From Clostridium tepidum (GTDB lineage Bacteria > Bacillota > Clostridia > Clostridiales > Clostridiaceae): 64,000 nucleotides of DNA. The translations under genes and the position numbers were made by a program. Where the stretch lies: assembly GCF_002008345.1 (NCBI RefSeq), contig NZ_MRAE01000011.1, positions 18,531 to 82,530 on the forward strand, written 5' to 3'. How positions within the stretch are numbered: the first letter of the stretch is position 1; each line of letters starts with the position of its first letter. A model generated the notes under the pieces. That model was not told the origin of the DNA, made no database searches, and saw only the letters and a list, made by a program, of their open reading frames with translations. Below, piece by piece: positions 48,613-58,853 of this stretch.

Positions 48613-49476
48613 TTACGCCACTTTATTACCTAATTTGGATTTTTTTAATAAATTCCAAACAGGACTAGCTATAAATATAGAAGAATAGCATCCTGATATT
48701 ATACCAACTATTAGAGGAAATGCAAAATCCCTAATAGACGGAACAAATACATAAACTGCAACTATTGTAAATAAAGTAGTTAATACTGTATTTATAGATC
48801 TTGTCATAGTTTCAGTTATAGATATATTAGCTATTTCAGCTACAGGTTTTCTCCTCATCTTTTTCTGATTTTCTCTTATCCTATCAAATATAACAATGGT
48901 ATCATTTATGGAATAACCTACTATAGTAAGTATCGCTGCTATAAAACTTGAGTTCACAGGTAGTTTAAATATAGCATATATTGAAATAGTTATTAATATA
49001 TCATGAACTAACCCAAGTATAGCCGCAACAGCAAATTTAAATTCAAATCGTATTCCAACATATATAAGCATTGCTATATTAGCTATTATAAGAGCTAATA
49101 ACGCCTTTCTTTTTAATTCTTTTCCAACAGATGGTCCTATTCTTTGTTGAGAAACTAAATCTTTATCTTTTAAATTATATTTAGACTTGACATCACTAAA
49201 CAGCTTATTAATTTCCTCGTCTGTTAAAGAATTACTTCTTATTTCTATTTGAGTATTGTTTACTTTATTAGTCACAGAATCTGATGTATGCTTTTTCACT
49301 ATTTGATCTACTTCTTCTTTTTTGAAATCTTTTCCTATATTTATTTGTACAACAGTACCGCCCTTAAAATCTATTCCATAATTTAGTCCATCCTTAATAA
49401 GGAAAAACATTCCTATTAGAATAATTATTAAGGAAATAGAAAACCAAATTTTTGTTTTTTCTATTATCTTTATCAT
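48613..49476 (-). CDS. secF: Protein translocase subunit SecF
   Basis: Proton-motive-force-driven partner of SecYEG, 287 residues, six membrane helices. The signatures GIDFKGGT near residue 34 and VGYSINDTIVIFDRIREN are present. Stop-to-start spacing of one base with secD indicates coupling. Confidence 0.95.
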   Translation of the reverse strand: MIKIIEKTKIWFSISLIIILIGMFFLIKDGLNYGIDFKGGTVVQINIGKDFKKEEVDQIVKKHTSDSVTNKVNNTQIEIRSNSLTDEEINKLFSDVKSKYNLKDKDLVSQQRIGPSVGKELKRKALLALIIANIAMLIYVGIRFEFKFAVAAILGLVHDILITISIYAIFKLPVNSSFIAAILTIVGYSINDTIVIFDRIRENQKKMRRKPVAEIANISITETMTRSINTVLTTLFTIVAVYVFVPSIRDFAFPLIVGIISGCYSSIFIASPVWNLLKKSKLGNKVA

Positions 49477-49477
49477 A

Positions 49478-50746
49478 CTATTTTTCCCCCTTTTTAACTC
49501 TAAAACAAGCTAAATTATTAAGAATACCTATATCATAGGCTAATTTTAATAATACTCTAGTAATAACTATAGCTGTAAACATACTTAAAATTATACCTAT
49601 CATAAGAGTTAAAGCAAACCCTTTAACTGCCCCTGATCCTAAATTATATAAAACTATACCTGCTATTATTGTAGTTATATTAGAGTCTAAAATAGAGGAA
49701 AGTGCTCTATGATATCCTGATTCTAAAGCAGATTTTATTGATTTTCCTGTTTTAAGTTCCTCTTTAATTCTTTCGAATATAAGCACATTAGCATCTACAG
49801 CCATACCTATTGTTAATAGGAATCCTGCTATACCTGACAATGTTAAAGTAGCCTTTATAGTTGAGAATGTAATTAAAACTAATACTATATATAAAACTAA
49901 AGCTATATCAGCTAATAAACCTGACACTCTATAATATAAAATCATAAATAAAAATACAAGTCCTACGCCTACTACTCCTGCTTTTACACTTAGATCCAAA
50001 GCGTTAGATCCTAATGTAGCCCCTACTGTTCTAACTTCTACAGGCTTAACTGCTACAGGAAGTGCTCCTGATTTTATTATATTAGCTTGTTTCTTAGCTT
50101 CTTCTATACTTTTACTTCCTGTTATTACTGCTTTTCCATTTGTTATATGCGCTTGAACCACAGGTCTTGTCAATTCTTCTTCATCCATATATATAGCTAT
50201 AGGTTGACCCATAAATTTTTTAGTGGCATCCGCAAATTTTTTAGTTCCTGACTCATTTAAATCCAATCCAACAGTAGGTGAATTATCTTCTTGATTTATG
50301 TAAGCCGTTGCATCTTTTACATCTTTTCCTGTAAGTATTACACTCTTATCTGGTCCTACAAATTTTAGTTCTCCTGTTTTCCCTACACTATCAATGACTT
50401 CTTTAGAATCATATTTACCTGGTATTTCTATTCTTATTCTTTTTTTACCTTCTCTTGTTACTGTAGTTTCACTAACTCCCATTTTATTAACTCTCATAGA
50501 TATAAGCTCTATAGTTCTATCTATAGTTTTTTCATCTACTTTATCTGATTGAATTTCTTCTAGCATCGAAATTCCACCTTGAAGATCTAACCCCTTATTT
50601 ATGGTTTCTCCAAATGATTTGAACCTATAATTTCCTACTTTTAAGCCATAAGCTCCTGCATAAGCAAATACAGCTATTACTAGAATTAATAATGTAAACA
50701 TTATTACACTTTTTCCTTTATTACTTTTACGCCTATTGTAACTCAT
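49478..50746 (-). CDS. secD: Protein translocase subunit SecD
   Basis: Large periplasmic-side loop plus six helices; GLDLQGGISM near the start and AVDANVLIFERIKEE near the end. A GTG at 50764 overlaps the AGAGGGGG site; the ATG at 50746 (422 aa) is preferred. First of the secD-secF pair; yajC lies about 2.3 kb upstream. Confidence 0.94.
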   Translation of the reverse strand: MSYNRRKSNKGKSVIMFTLLILVIAVFAYAGAYGLKVGNYRFKSFGETINKGLDLQGGISMLEEIQSDKVDEKTIDRTIELISMRVNKMGVSETTVTREGKKRIRIEIPGKYDSKEVIDSVGKTGELKFVGPDKSVILTGKDVKDATAYINQEDNSPTVGLDLNESGTKKFADATKKFMGQPIAIYMDEEELTRPVVQAHITNGKAVITGSKSIEEAKKQANIIKSGALPVAVKPVEVRTVGATLGSNALDLSVKAGVVGVGLVFLFMILYYRVSGLLADIALVLYIVLVLITFSTIKATLTLSGIAGFLLTIGMAVDANVLIFERIKEELKTGKSIKSALESGYHRALSSILDSNITTIIAGIVLYNLGSGAVKGFALTLMIGIILSMFTAIVITRVLLKLAYDIGILNNLACFRVKKGEK

Positions 50747-50834
50747 ACTTTTCCCCCTCTTCACATATATATTCTCATGAATACGAACATAATTTATTGT
50801 GCCTTATATAATAAATTATGTTCTAATTTTTTTG

Positions 50835-52202
50835 TTAATCATTCATTATATTTGATTTTAAAGCTATTGCACACTCTATTCTCTTTTTTTGCATAGCACA
50901 TCCTAAACTGAAAGGTATATTCATATCTTTATTAAAGTTATAATTGTTTGCTTGGCATCCACCACTACAATAAAATCTTGCCCAACACTTTCTACATTCT
51001 GGCTTATTATATATATGAGCTTTTTTAAAATCTTTTGCTATATCTTCCTTAACATCAAAATTTTCCATTATATTTCCCATTTTAAAGTCTTTATTTCCAA
51101 CAAATTGATGACATGGGTAAACATCTCCTGATGGAGCTATAGCTACATATTCATGTCCTGCACCACATCCAGATATTCTTTTATAAACACAAGGGCCACC
51201 TTGCAAATCTATATTAAAGTGATAAAACTTAAATTCTTTTCCCTCTTTATGCCTTTTTATCATTTCTTTTACCAATTTATCATATTGCTCAAATATTATT
51301 GGTAAATCTTCTTCTCTTAATGATAGAGGATGATTTTCTGGAAGAACTACTGGTTCTATAGATATTTCATCAAAATCATTATTAGCCATATGCATTACAT
51401 CTTCAAAAAAATCTAAATTTTCTCTTGTAAATGTACCTCTAGCATAGTATTGCTTTGTTTTATCTCTTATCTCTACCATCTTTTTAATTTTAGGCAATAT
51501 TGAATCATATGAACCACTACCATCTACTCTAACTCTTACTTTGTCATTTACTTCTTTTCTTCCATCTATACTTAGTACTATATTTCCCATATTTTTATCC
51601 AAATATTCCATTATTTCCTCATTTAATAGAGTACCGTTAGTAGTCATAGTAAATCTTATAGTTTTATTGTATTTTTGTTCTTGTTCTTTAGCATATTCTA
51701 CTATTTCTTTTATAGTAGAAAAAGCCATTAGAGGTTCCCCTCCAAATAAATCTATTTCTATATTCTTTCTTGGACCAGATTTTTCTATAACAAAATCTAC
51801 AGCTTTTTTCCCAATTTTAGGTGACATTAATTCTCTCTTTCCCTTATACTCTCCTTCATCTGCAAAACAATATTTACACCTTAAATTACAATCATGAGCT
51901 ATATTTAAACATAAAGCCTTTATAAAATTTTCACCTTTTTCATGAGCATAAGCTATATTTTCATACTTATCTTTAGAATATAGCATGTCTTCTTTTATAA
52001 GACTCTCTATTTCTTCATATACCTCTTCTATTTCTTCTTTACTATATTTGTCTTTGTATTGAAAAATAAGCTCTTCTTTAGATTTCAATCCTTCATCATC
52101 CAACAAATCATATACTATATCATCTACTATATGTACTGCTCCTGAATTTACGTCTATAACATATTTTTGTCCCATTTGGGTAAACTTATGAATATCAGCC
52201 AA
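50835..52202 (-). CDS. scfB: SCIFF peptide maturase (radical SAM/SPASM)
   Basis: 455 residues. An N-terminal peptide-recognition region (about 1-90), radical SAM motif CNLRCKYCFA, and a C-terminal SPASM/twitch domain with CGAGHEYVAIAPSG, YPCHQF, CRKCWARFYCSGGC. Family members form sulfur-to-carbon thioether crosslinks in the SCIFF peptide. The cognate 45-residue, six-Cys peptide is encoded 156 bases upstream. Confidence 0.93.
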   Translation of the reverse strand: MADIHKFTQMGQKYVIDVNSGAVHIVDDIVYDLLDDEGLKSKEELIFQYKDKYSKEEIEEVYEEIESLIKEDMLYSKDKYENIAYAHEKGENFIKALCLNIAHDCNLRCKYCFADEGEYKGKRELMSPKIGKKAVDFVIEKSGPRKNIEIDLFGGEPLMAFSTIKEIVEYAKEQEQKYNKTIRFTMTTNGTLLNEEIMEYLDKNMGNIVLSIDGRKEVNDKVRVRVDGSGSYDSILPKIKKMVEIRDKTKQYYARGTFTRENLDFFEDVMHMANNDFDEISIEPVVLPENHPLSLREEDLPIIFEQYDKLVKEMIKRHKEGKEFKFYHFNIDLQGGPCVYKRISGCGAGHEYVAIAPSGDVYPCHQFVGNKDFKMGNIMENFDVKEDIAKDFKKAHIYNKPECRKCWARFYCSGGCQANNYNFNKDMNIPFSLGCAMQKKRIECAIALKSNIMND

Positions 52203-52320
52203 TTAAATTTCCTCCTTATTAACTTATATACTTTGCTTTTATAGTTTTACAATTTTTTCAAAATATAGGACTTATTATTTATTAAAACATTTATATTATA
52301 CATTTCTTTTTAGCAAATAT

Positions 52321-52348
52321 AAAGCAGTAACTTTTAAGTTACTGCTTT
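52321..52348 (-). terminator. Terminator or attenuator between scfA and scfB
   Basis: Arms 52321-52333 and 52336-52348 (13 bp, loop TT). It may let the peptide be made in excess over the maturase. Confidence 0.75.
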
Positions 52349-52357
52349 TAGCTTATA

Positions 52358-52495
52358 TTAATTTTCACAAGCTAAGTTCGCTACTGTGCAAGAAGTTTTA
52401 CATGCTGATTGGCAAGAATTTGCACATTCTTTGCAACCTGGTTTTTGTAAGCTATTTTTTATATTAGCTTTGTTTATAGTTTTTATATGTTTCAT
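52358..52495 (-). CDS. scfA: SCIFF precursor peptide (six cysteines in forty-five)
   Basis: 45 residues with six Cys at positions 21, 24, 28, 32, 36 and 43, starting MKHIKTINKANIKNSLQ and ending NLACEN. GGAGG lies eight bases before the ATG. Substrate of the adjacent radical SAM maturase. The natural role of SCIFF products (ranthipeptides) is not settled; quorum-type signalling has been suggested in some Clostridia. Confidence 0.95.
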   Translation of the reverse strand: MKHIKTINKANIKNSLQKPGCKECANSCQSACKTSCTVANLACEN

Positions 52496-52575
52496 TAAGT
52501 ATTCCTCCAATCTACCTACTTACTTTCCGTTTGATTATATCATAATTTATGGATAAAATAAAGTTTCCATTAGTT

Positions 52576-52944
52576 CTAAATGTTAATACCTAGCATACCT
52601 GAAAGTATTCCCAAAATTAATGCTAAAAGTATTCTTACAAATCTATCACTTCCAAAAGTTAATGTATTACCAGAAACTATAGATATAATATATATAATAA
52701 CCATGTATATAATAGATATTACTAGTCCTATTAACCATCCTTTCTTATTTATTTTTCTAACTGAATATATAGTTCCATACATTATACTTAAAATTGTGAT
52801 TAAAAGATATATAATTGAAGTTATCTTTTCCCCTACATCTGTAAAAGTTAATACTACTGCAAATAATAAAAGCATAATTACAGTAAATATAACAGCCCTT
52901 AATATACCTTGTACAATAAAATCAGTATTTTTTTTATTCAACAT
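52576..52944 (-). CDS. TIGR04086-family membrane protein
   Basis: 122 residues with four predicted helices. Family of unknown function found between yajC and the SCIFF genes in Clostridia. An ATG at 52959 overlaps GAGGGGG; the ATG at 52944 is chosen. That start codon and its ribosome-binding site lie in a hairpin arm. Confidence 0.8.
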   Translation of the reverse strand: MLNKKNTDFIVQGILRAVIFTVIMLLLFAVVLTFTDVGEKITSIIYLLITILSIMYGTIYSVRKINKKGWLIGLVISIIYMVIIYIISIVSGNTLTFGSDRFVRILLALILGILSGMLGINI

Positions 52945-52993
52945 AAAACACCCCCTCATATTTACTATTTATGTATTAAGGGAGTGTTTTATG
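52942..52993 (-). promoter_or_regulatory. Hairpin covering the start codon and ribosome-binding site of the TIGR04086 gene
   Basis: Arms 52942-52956 and 52979-52993 pair over 15 positions with one mismatch; loop 22. The left arm (mRNA 3' arm) contains AGGGGG and the ATG. There is no U-tract, so a simple terminator for yajC is unlikely. Confidence 0.55.
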
Positions 52994-52998
52994 ATAAT

Positions 52999-53334
52999 TT
53001 ATTTATCCTTTTTTTCTGATTTTTCTTCCTTGTTATCTTTATTATCTTTTTTATTTATATCTTCTCTTTTCTTAGTTATATCTAATATTCCGCTTTTACT
53101 AATTTGTATTTTAACTCTGTCTGGTCCTGTTTGCATAATTACATAGTCTTCTTTTATGCTCACTATCTTTCCTATTATTCCACCTCTTGTTATTACCTCA
53201 TCATTTACAGAAATAGAATTTAACATTTCATTATATTTTTTCTTTCTTTTTTTCTCTGGTAAAAACACCATTAAATAGAATAATGCAAGCATAATTATTA
53301 AGAATATACTATTTAATCCTAAACCTTGTTGCAT
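52999..53334 (-). CDS. yajC: Preprotein translocase accessory protein YajC
   Basis: 111 residues: one N-terminal helix (about 8-25), then the YajC core (KKYNEMLNSISVNDEVITRGGIIGKIV) and a very acidic/basic Lys-Asp-Glu tail. Associates with SecDF. Downstream of tgt, conserved order queA-tgt-yajC. Confidence 0.93.
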   Translation of the reverse strand: MQQGLGLNSIFLIIMLALFYLMVFLPEKKRKKKYNEMLNSISVNDEVITRGGIIGKIVSIKEDYVIMQTGPDRVKIQISKSGILDITKKREDINKKDNKDNKEEKSEKKDK

Positions 53335-53502
53335 GTTTATCCCTCCTATTTTTTATAAACTATAATTTATTTTACTACTTTTTACTCTAGATTTGAAAAC
53401 TTTTTTATTATTAATTGATAATTTACAATTTATATACATATTTGTATTATTTTATAAATAAAAAATTATTATAATATTAAAAAGGAAAAAATATTTATAA
53501 TC

Positions 53503-54633
53503 TTATGCTCTTCCTCCCCATTCTTTAAGCTTTCTTTCTTTATATTCTTTAAAATAATCTCCATCAATTGCATCTCGTATTTCCTGCATTAAATTATTAT
53601 AAAAATATAAGTTATGTAAAACGCATAACCTCATAGCTAGCATTTCCTTAGCCTTAAATAGATGCCTTATATAAGATCTTGTATAATGTTTGCAAGCTGG
53701 GCATTGACATCCCTCATCAATAGGTCTGTCATCTAATTCAAACTTTGCATTTAATAAATTTATTTTCCCCCCCTTTGTAAAGACATGTGCATGTCTTCCA
53801 TTTCTTGCTGGAAGAACACAATCAAAGAAGTCTACCCCTCTATCTACAGCTTCTAATATATTACTTGGTATTCCAACTCCCATAAGATATATAGGTTTAT
53901 CTTCTGGTAAATGTGGAACTACTGCATCTATTATTCTGTACATATCTTCATGACTTTCTCCAACAGCTAATCCTCCAATAGCATATCCGTCTAAATCCAT
54001 TTTAGCTATAGTTTTAGCATGTTCTATTCTTATATCTTCATAAGTTCCACCTTGATTTATACCAAATAACATTTGCTTTTTATTTATAGTATCTGGTAAT
54101 GAATTTAATCTATCCATTTCATCTTTACATCTATGTAGCCATCTAGTTGTTCTTTCTACTGATTTTTCTACATATTCTCTTGGTGCTGGATTTTCTATAC
54201 ATTCATCAAAAGCCATAGCTATAGTTGAAGCTAAATTACTTTGTATTTGCATACTCTCTTCTGGTCCCATAAATATTTTTCTTCCATCTATATGAGAGTT
54301 AAAGTAAACTCCTTCTTCCTGTATTTTTCTTATCTTTGATAATGAAAAAACTTGAAAGCCACCTGAATCTGTAAGTATGGGTCTATCCCAATTCATAAAC
54401 TTATGTAATCCGCCCATCTTTTTAACTACTTCATCTCCTGGTCTTAAATGAAGATGATATGTATTAGATAATTCAACTTGACATCCTATTTCTTTCAAGT
54501 CCATAGAGGATACAGCCCCTTTTATAGCTGCAAGTGTTCCTACATTCATGAATACAGGAGTTTGTATCACTCCATGAGGAGTCGTAAATTCTCCCCTTCT
54601 TGCTTTTCCTGACTTCTTTAACAATTTGTACAT
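53503..54633 (-). CDS. tgt: tRNA-guanine transglycosylase
   Basis: Exchanges the wobble guanine for preQ1 in queuosine-type tRNAs. 376 residues; the nucleophile region and the catalytic Asp lie in LTDSGGFQVFSL and VDFFDCVLPARNGRH. The zinc site is CQCPAC plus a His in VLHNLYFYNN. Downstream of queA. Confidence 0.96.
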   Translation of the reverse strand: MYKLLKKSGKARRGEFTTPHGVIQTPVFMNVGTLAAIKGAVSSMDLKEIGCQVELSNTYHLHLRPGDEVVKKMGGLHKFMNWDRPILTDSGGFQVFSLSKIRKIQEEGVYFNSHIDGRKIFMGPEESMQIQSNLASTIAMAFDECIENPAPREYVEKSVERTTRWLHRCKDEMDRLNSLPDTINKKQMLFGINQGGTYEDIRIEHAKTIAKMDLDGYAIGGLAVGESHEDMYRIIDAVVPHLPEDKPIYLMGVGIPSNILEAVDRGVDFFDCVLPARNGRHAHVFTKGGKINLLNAKFELDDRPIDEGCQCPACKHYTRSYIRHLFKAKEMLAMRLCVLHNLYFYNNLMQEIRDAIDGDYFKEYKERKLKEWGGRA

Positions 54634-54673
54634 ATCTACACCTCTTTTTTAGGAATTAAGTTTCCATATAATA

Positions 54674-55708
54674 TTATTTAATAAACATAGCATCTCCAAA
54701 AGAGAAAAATCTATATTCCCTTTCTACAGCCGTATTATATGCATTCATTATATTATTTCTCCCTGCTAATGCAGATACTAACATTAATAATGTAGATTGT
54801 GGAAGATGAAAATTAGTAATCAATGAATCTACTACTTTATATTTATATCCTGGATAAATAAATATATCTGTCCATCCAGATTGTTCTTTTACCTTACCTT
54901 CTTCATCACCTATAGTTTCTAATGTTCTACAAGAAGTAGTTCCTACCGCTATAACTCTTCCCCCTTTTTCTTTTGTAGAATTGATTATTTCAGCAGTTTC
55001 CTTATCCATCTTATAATATTCTGAATGCATAATATGATCTTGAATATCTTCTACTTTAACTGGTCTAAAGGTTCCTAAACCTACATGTAAAGTTAAAAAA
55101 GCTAATTTGATACCTTTATCTTTTATCTTTTCTAAAAGTTCCTCCGTAAAATGCAATCCTGCTGTAGGCGCTGCTGCTGATCCTTGCTCTTTTGAGTAAA
55201 CTGTTTGATACATCTCTTTATCATCTAGCTTTTCTTTTATATATGGAGGTAAAGGCATCTGTCCTAATTGATCTAATATTTCCTCGAAAATACCTTCATA
55301 ATAAAATTTTACTATCCTGCTTCCTTCTTCTCCCATTGCTATAACTTCAGCTTTAAGTTCTCCATTACCAAATATAAATTTTGTTCCAATCTGTGCCCTT
55401 TTTCCTGGTTTAACTAAAGTTTCCCAAACATCTTTTTCTTTTCTTTTTAAAAGCAAAAACTCCATTTTCCCACCAGTTTCTGCTTTTGAGCCTATAAGTC
55501 TTGCAGGTAAAACCCTAGTATCATTTAAAACTAAACAATCATTTGGTTTTAAATAATCTAAAATATCTTTAAATATTTTATGCTCTATTTCACCTGTTTC
55601 TTTATTTAAAACAAGTAATCTAGCTTCATCTCTTTTCGCCATAGGATGTTGTGCTATTAATTCTTCTGGTAAATAAAAATCAAAATCTTTTACTTTCACG
55701 TCTTCCAC
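54674..55708 (-). CDS. queA: S-adenosylmethionine:tRNA ribosyltransferase-isomerase
   Basis: Adds the epoxycyclopentane ring to preQ1 in tRNA. 344 residues, starting [32 protein letters not shown] and [14 protein letters not shown] are signature motifs. Between ruvB and tgt, standard Firmicute order. Confidence 0.96.
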   Translation of the reverse strand: MEDVKVKDFDFYLPEELIAQHPMAKRDEARLLVLNKETGEIEHKIFKDILDYLKPNDCLVLNDTRVLPARLIGSKAETGGKMEFLLLKRKEKDVWETLVKPGKRAQIGTKFIFGNGELKAEVIAMGEEGSRIVKFYYEGIFEEILDQLGQMPLPPYIKEKLDDKEMYQTVYSKEQGSAAAPTAGLHFTEELLEKIKDKGIKLAFLTLHVGLGTFRPVKVEDIQDHIMHSEYYKMDKETAEIINSTKEKGGRVIAVGTTSCRTLETIGDEEGKVKEQSGWTDIFIYPGYKYKVVDSLITNFHLPQSTLLMLVSALAGRNNIMNAYNTAVEREYRFFSFGDAMFIK

Positions 55709-55732
55709 CTCTTAATATAAAATTAAAATTTG

Positions 55733-56761
55733 TTATTTATTAAATATAGATACTTGATTTGTTTTTCCTTCTTTTTTTGTTATTCCAAAATGTTTATATG
55801 CTTTTTCTGAGGCTACCCTTCCTCTTGGCGTTCTCATTACAAATCCTTTTTGTATAAGATATGGTTCATAGACATCCTCTATTGTATCCAATTCTTCTCC
55901 TATAAAATAAGCTAAAGTTTCTAAACCTACAGGTCCGCCTTTAAAATTAAAAATTATAGCTTCTAAAATTTTATTGTCTATTTTATCTAATCCTTCTTTA
56001 TCAACTTCTAATAAATCTAAAGCTGCTTTAGCTCCCTGTAAATCTATATTACCATCATACTTAACGTCACAATAGTCTCTAACTCTTTTTAAAAGTCTAT
56101 TGGCAATTCTTGGGGTCCCTCTAGATCTCTTGCCTATTTCAAATGCAGCATCTGTGCAAATATTTACTCCTAATATAGCAGCTGATCTTTCTACTATTTC
56201 CATAAGTTCATCATCTGTATAAAATTCCATAGCACACAACATACCAAATCTATCTCTCAAAGGTGATGTTAATAAACCAACCCTTGTAGTAGCTCCTATA
56301 AGAGTAAATTTAGGCAAGTCTAATCTTATAGACTTGGCTGCTGCACCTTTTCCTATAACTATATCTAAAGCATAATCTTCCATAGCTGGGTATAATACCT
56401 CTTCTATAGATCTATTTAATCTATGAATCTCATCTATAAATAAAACATCATGATCTGTTAAACTAGTCAATATGGCTGCTAAATCTCCTGCTTTTTCTAT
56501 AGCTGGACCTGAAGTTACTTTTAAATTACCTGCCATTTCATTAGCTATTATATTAGCAAGGGTTGTTTTTCCTAGACCTGGAGGTCCATAAAAAAGAACA
56601 TGATCTAAAGATTCTCCCCTCTTTTTAGCTGCCTTTATAAATATATCTAAATTAGCTTTTACTTTTTTTTGACCTATGTATTCTTTTAATGTAGTAGGCC
56701 TTAAACTATACTGTTCCTTATCATCTTCTACATCAAAAGGAGTTACCATTCTATCATTCAT
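55733..56761 (-). CDS. ruvB: Holliday junction branch-migration helicase RuvB
   Basis: AAA+ motor, 342 residues. Walker [11 protein letters not shown], Walker [10 protein letters not shown], and the winged-helix C-terminal domain ending in RTPRGRVAS. Follows ruvA by 19 bases. Confidence 0.97.
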   Translation of the reverse strand: MNDRMVTPFDVEDDKEQYSLRPTTLKEYIGQKKVKANLDIFIKAAKKRGESLDHVLFYGPPGLGKTTLANIIANEMAGNLKVTSGPAIEKAGDLAAILTSLTDHDVLFIDEIHRLNRSIEEVLYPAMEDYALDIVIGKGAAAKSIRLDLPKFTLIGATTRVGLLTSPLRDRFGMLCAMEFYTDDELMEIVERSAAILGVNICTDAAFEIGKRSRGTPRIANRLLKRVRDYCDVKYDGNIDLQGAKAALDLLEVDKEGLDKIDNKILEAIIFNFKGGPVGLETLAYFIGEELDTIEDVYEPYLIQKGFVMRTPRGRVASEKAYKHFGITKKEGKTNQVSIFNK

Positions 56762-56780
56762 AAAAGTCCCCCCCTCTAAT

Positions 56781-57371
56781 TTATTTCATTAAATATTTTA
56801 AAGCTTCTTTTATAATTTTTTCTAAAGAGTTATTTTTATCACATAAATTAATCACTTTATTTGCTTCCTTTTCAGAATAACCCAATGTTACTAAAGCGGC
56901 TACTGCTTCCAATACTTTTTTATCATCTGCAACCTTATTTGATATTTCTTGATTATCTTCTAAAACCTCTATCTCAATCTTATCTTTAAGCTCTAATATA
57001 ATTCTTTGAGCTGTTTTTTTACCTATACCTGGAGCTCTTGTTATAGTCTTTTCATCTCCCATTTTTATAGCATATTTTAAAGTAGAAACATTGCTTATAG
57101 ATAATAAAGATAATGAAGCTTTTGCTCCTACACCATTTATTGTTAAAAGTAATTTAAACATGCTTAACTCATCTTTTGTTAGAAAACCATAAATTCCTAT
57201 AAAATCTTCTCTTACTATTTGTTCCGTATATAACATTATATTTTCACCTATGGAAGGTAATTTCGCCATAGTACTCCCTGATGTATATATTTTATAACCT
57301 ATATTGTTATTCTCTATAACTATATAGTCTTTATACATATCAATATATTTGCCTTTTATATATTCATACAC
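56781..57371 (-). CDS. ruvA: Holliday junction-binding protein RuvA
   Basis: 196 residues: OB fold (1-64, [19 protein letters not shown]), two helix-hairpin-helix motifs (about 70-145: [12 protein letters not shown] and [16 protein letters not shown]) and domain III that contacts RuvB. ruvC is not in this window. Confidence 0.96.
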   Translation of the reverse strand: MYEYIKGKYIDMYKDYIVIENNNIGYKIYTSGSTMAKLPSIGENIMLYTEQIVREDFIGIYGFLTKDELSMFKLLLTINGVGAKASLSLLSISNVSTLKYAIKMGDEKTITRAPGIGKKTAQRIILELKDKIEIEVLEDNQEISNKVADDKKVLEAVAALVTLGYSEKEANKVINLCDKNNSLEKIIKEALKYLMK

Positions 57372-57447
57372 CCTTTAACCCTCCAATTTCATATTAATAG
57401 ACATATATTACTTTATCATTTTAAAGATTTTTATTCAACTAAAAAAA

Positions 57448-57482
57448 TATAGCCTGCACTTAGTATAAATGCAAGCTATATT
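57448..57482 (-). terminator. Terminator of the BofC-like gene
   Basis: ATATAGC-stem arms 57448-57459 and 57470-57482 around an 10-base loop, then a run of seven U on the minus strand. Confidence 0.75.
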
Positions 57483-57546
57483 TCTAATATTAGTTTTTTA
57501 TATTAAATATTACTAAAATAATTTCAAAAATTTTATTTAAACATTT

Positions 57547-58158
57547 CTATTCATAATCTTCAAGACGTGCTTCTGCTTCTTCTCTTGTATCACACTGAAA
57601 ATATTTATCTCCAGAAGTTAGCATGTGAATATCTTGTTCCTTTAATTTATTTGCTTTTATATCTGTTATATCCCTATTTTCATCTTCTATGTACATATTT
57701 CCACTTTCATCCGTCCTATAAATAGCTATATTGTCACCCTTTATACCTACAACATATTTGTTGGGCATATATTTATCTTCTTCTTTTACAAGAGACAATA
57801 CATGGTCTTTAAATTCTTCTACTTTATATCCTTCTTTAGAGTATATCTTTTCAATTTCTTCTTTTCTTTTTCCAACTAACTCCACATTATCTAAAGCCTT
57901 TGTTTCTCTCACAGTTATAGTATCTCCACTCTTTTTATACTTTATCTTAAATATTATTTTAGACTCTTTGTCTAGAATCTCATTTCCAGTACTTCCTACA
58001 GCTAAAGAATCTTCCTTTATTTCTTGTTGATTAACTTGCTTTTTACTATTATCTACTTCATTATTTCTTAATTTTATTGATGCTATATAATAAACAGATA
58101 CAAACAAGACAAATAATGAAGCAATTATAATTATTATATTTCTTCTTTTTACATCCAT
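57547..58158 (-). CDS. BofC C-terminal-domain protein
   Basis: 203 residues. One N-terminal helix (about 8-27), then a domain resembling BofC (forespore regulator of SpoIVB protease): GDTITVRETKALDNVELVGKRKEEIE and a C-terminal IHMLTSGDKYFQCDTREEAEARLEDYE. In Bacillus BofC modulates SpoIVB, which activates SpoIVF, so the resemblance fits the sporulation set in this window. Single-gene unit next to ruvA. Confidence 0.75.
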   Translation of the reverse strand: MDVKRRNIIIIIASLFVLFVSVYYIASIKLRNNEVDNSKKQVNQQEIKEDSLAVGSTGNEILDKESKIIFKIKYKKSGDTITVRETKALDNVELVGKRKEEIEKIYSKEGYKVEEFKDHVLSLVKEEDKYMPNKYVVGIKGDNIAIYRTDESGNMYIEDENRDITDIKANKLKEQDIHMLTSGDKYFQCDTREEAEARLEDYE

Positions 58159-58360
58159 ACTATCCCTCCTAGGAATATTATGGACAAATATGTAAATTCT
58201 TATTCACTAAATAATAAAATTGTAACCCAATTTTCAAATTATATTTAATTTTATAATATTTAAACTACTTCATAAATTTAATAAAAATATTTAAATTAAA
58301 TATTTTGTGTATACTAGGGAACAAAATCTTTCTTTTCAAGATTTTTCCTTTACTAGAAAA

Positions 58361-58630
58361 CTATTATAACAACCTTTAAAGGTATTAAAACAAAAAATAC
58401 TTTTAGAGAAAATACACATCTATAAAAATAATTAGAATACTTTATTCGTAAACTAATATTTAAGCGTAAAGTAAACAGGACGTTTACTTAGTTCTGCTAC
58501 TAGAGGACATAGCATTAGAGCATTAGCTTAAATATTAGGGCACAGATATTAGTATTCTTTATTTTTATAGCTATCTATGGACTAAAAGTATTTCTTATTT
58601 TAATTATCACTCTTTAAAAGTTGTTAAGTC
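58361..58630 (-). repeat. Foldback (MITE-like) element, copy 2
   Basis: About 270 bases, reverse-complement relative of 38177-38433. Outer arms share TAACAAC(C/T)TTTAAAG and AAATACTTTTAG; inner arms include CTAATATTTAAGC / GCTTAAATATTAG. The central stem AAGTAAAC (58469-58476) / GTTTACTT (58482-58489) differs from copy 1 by a compensatory pair change. Sits between the BofC-like gene and the prophage segment. Confidence 0.75.
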
Positions 58631-58647
58631 TTAATTTTTTTATATTA

Positions 58648-58806
58648 TTACTCTTCCCATCCTTCTGGGAATTCTGCATTGTGGTAAACATTTTGAACAT
58701 CATCATCATTAAACTTGTAAAGTATTGATATATCTATGTTTAACGCACTATATTTTCTTTCAATATAAGTATATATATCATCATTAATAACTTTAATATA
58801 AAAGTA
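58648..58806 (-). pseudogene. Remnant reading frame without a start codon
   Basis: An open stretch of about 52 codons ends at a stop (58648-58650) with a clean C-terminus ([20 protein letters not shown]) but has no ATG, GTG or TTG with a ribosome-binding site after the upstream TGA (58807-58809). Probably the tail of a decayed phage gene, lying between the foldback element and the Ig-domain gene. No family recognised. Confidence 0.45.
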
Positions 58807-58853
58807 TCATAAATACAGTATATCATTACATATTAATGCTTTACAAGTATTTT

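Noticed and set aside
52580..53146. 188-codon plus-strand frame over yajC and the TIGR04086 gene
   Set aside because: Antisense to two recognisable genes with their own start signals; composition is that of a shadow of membrane genes.
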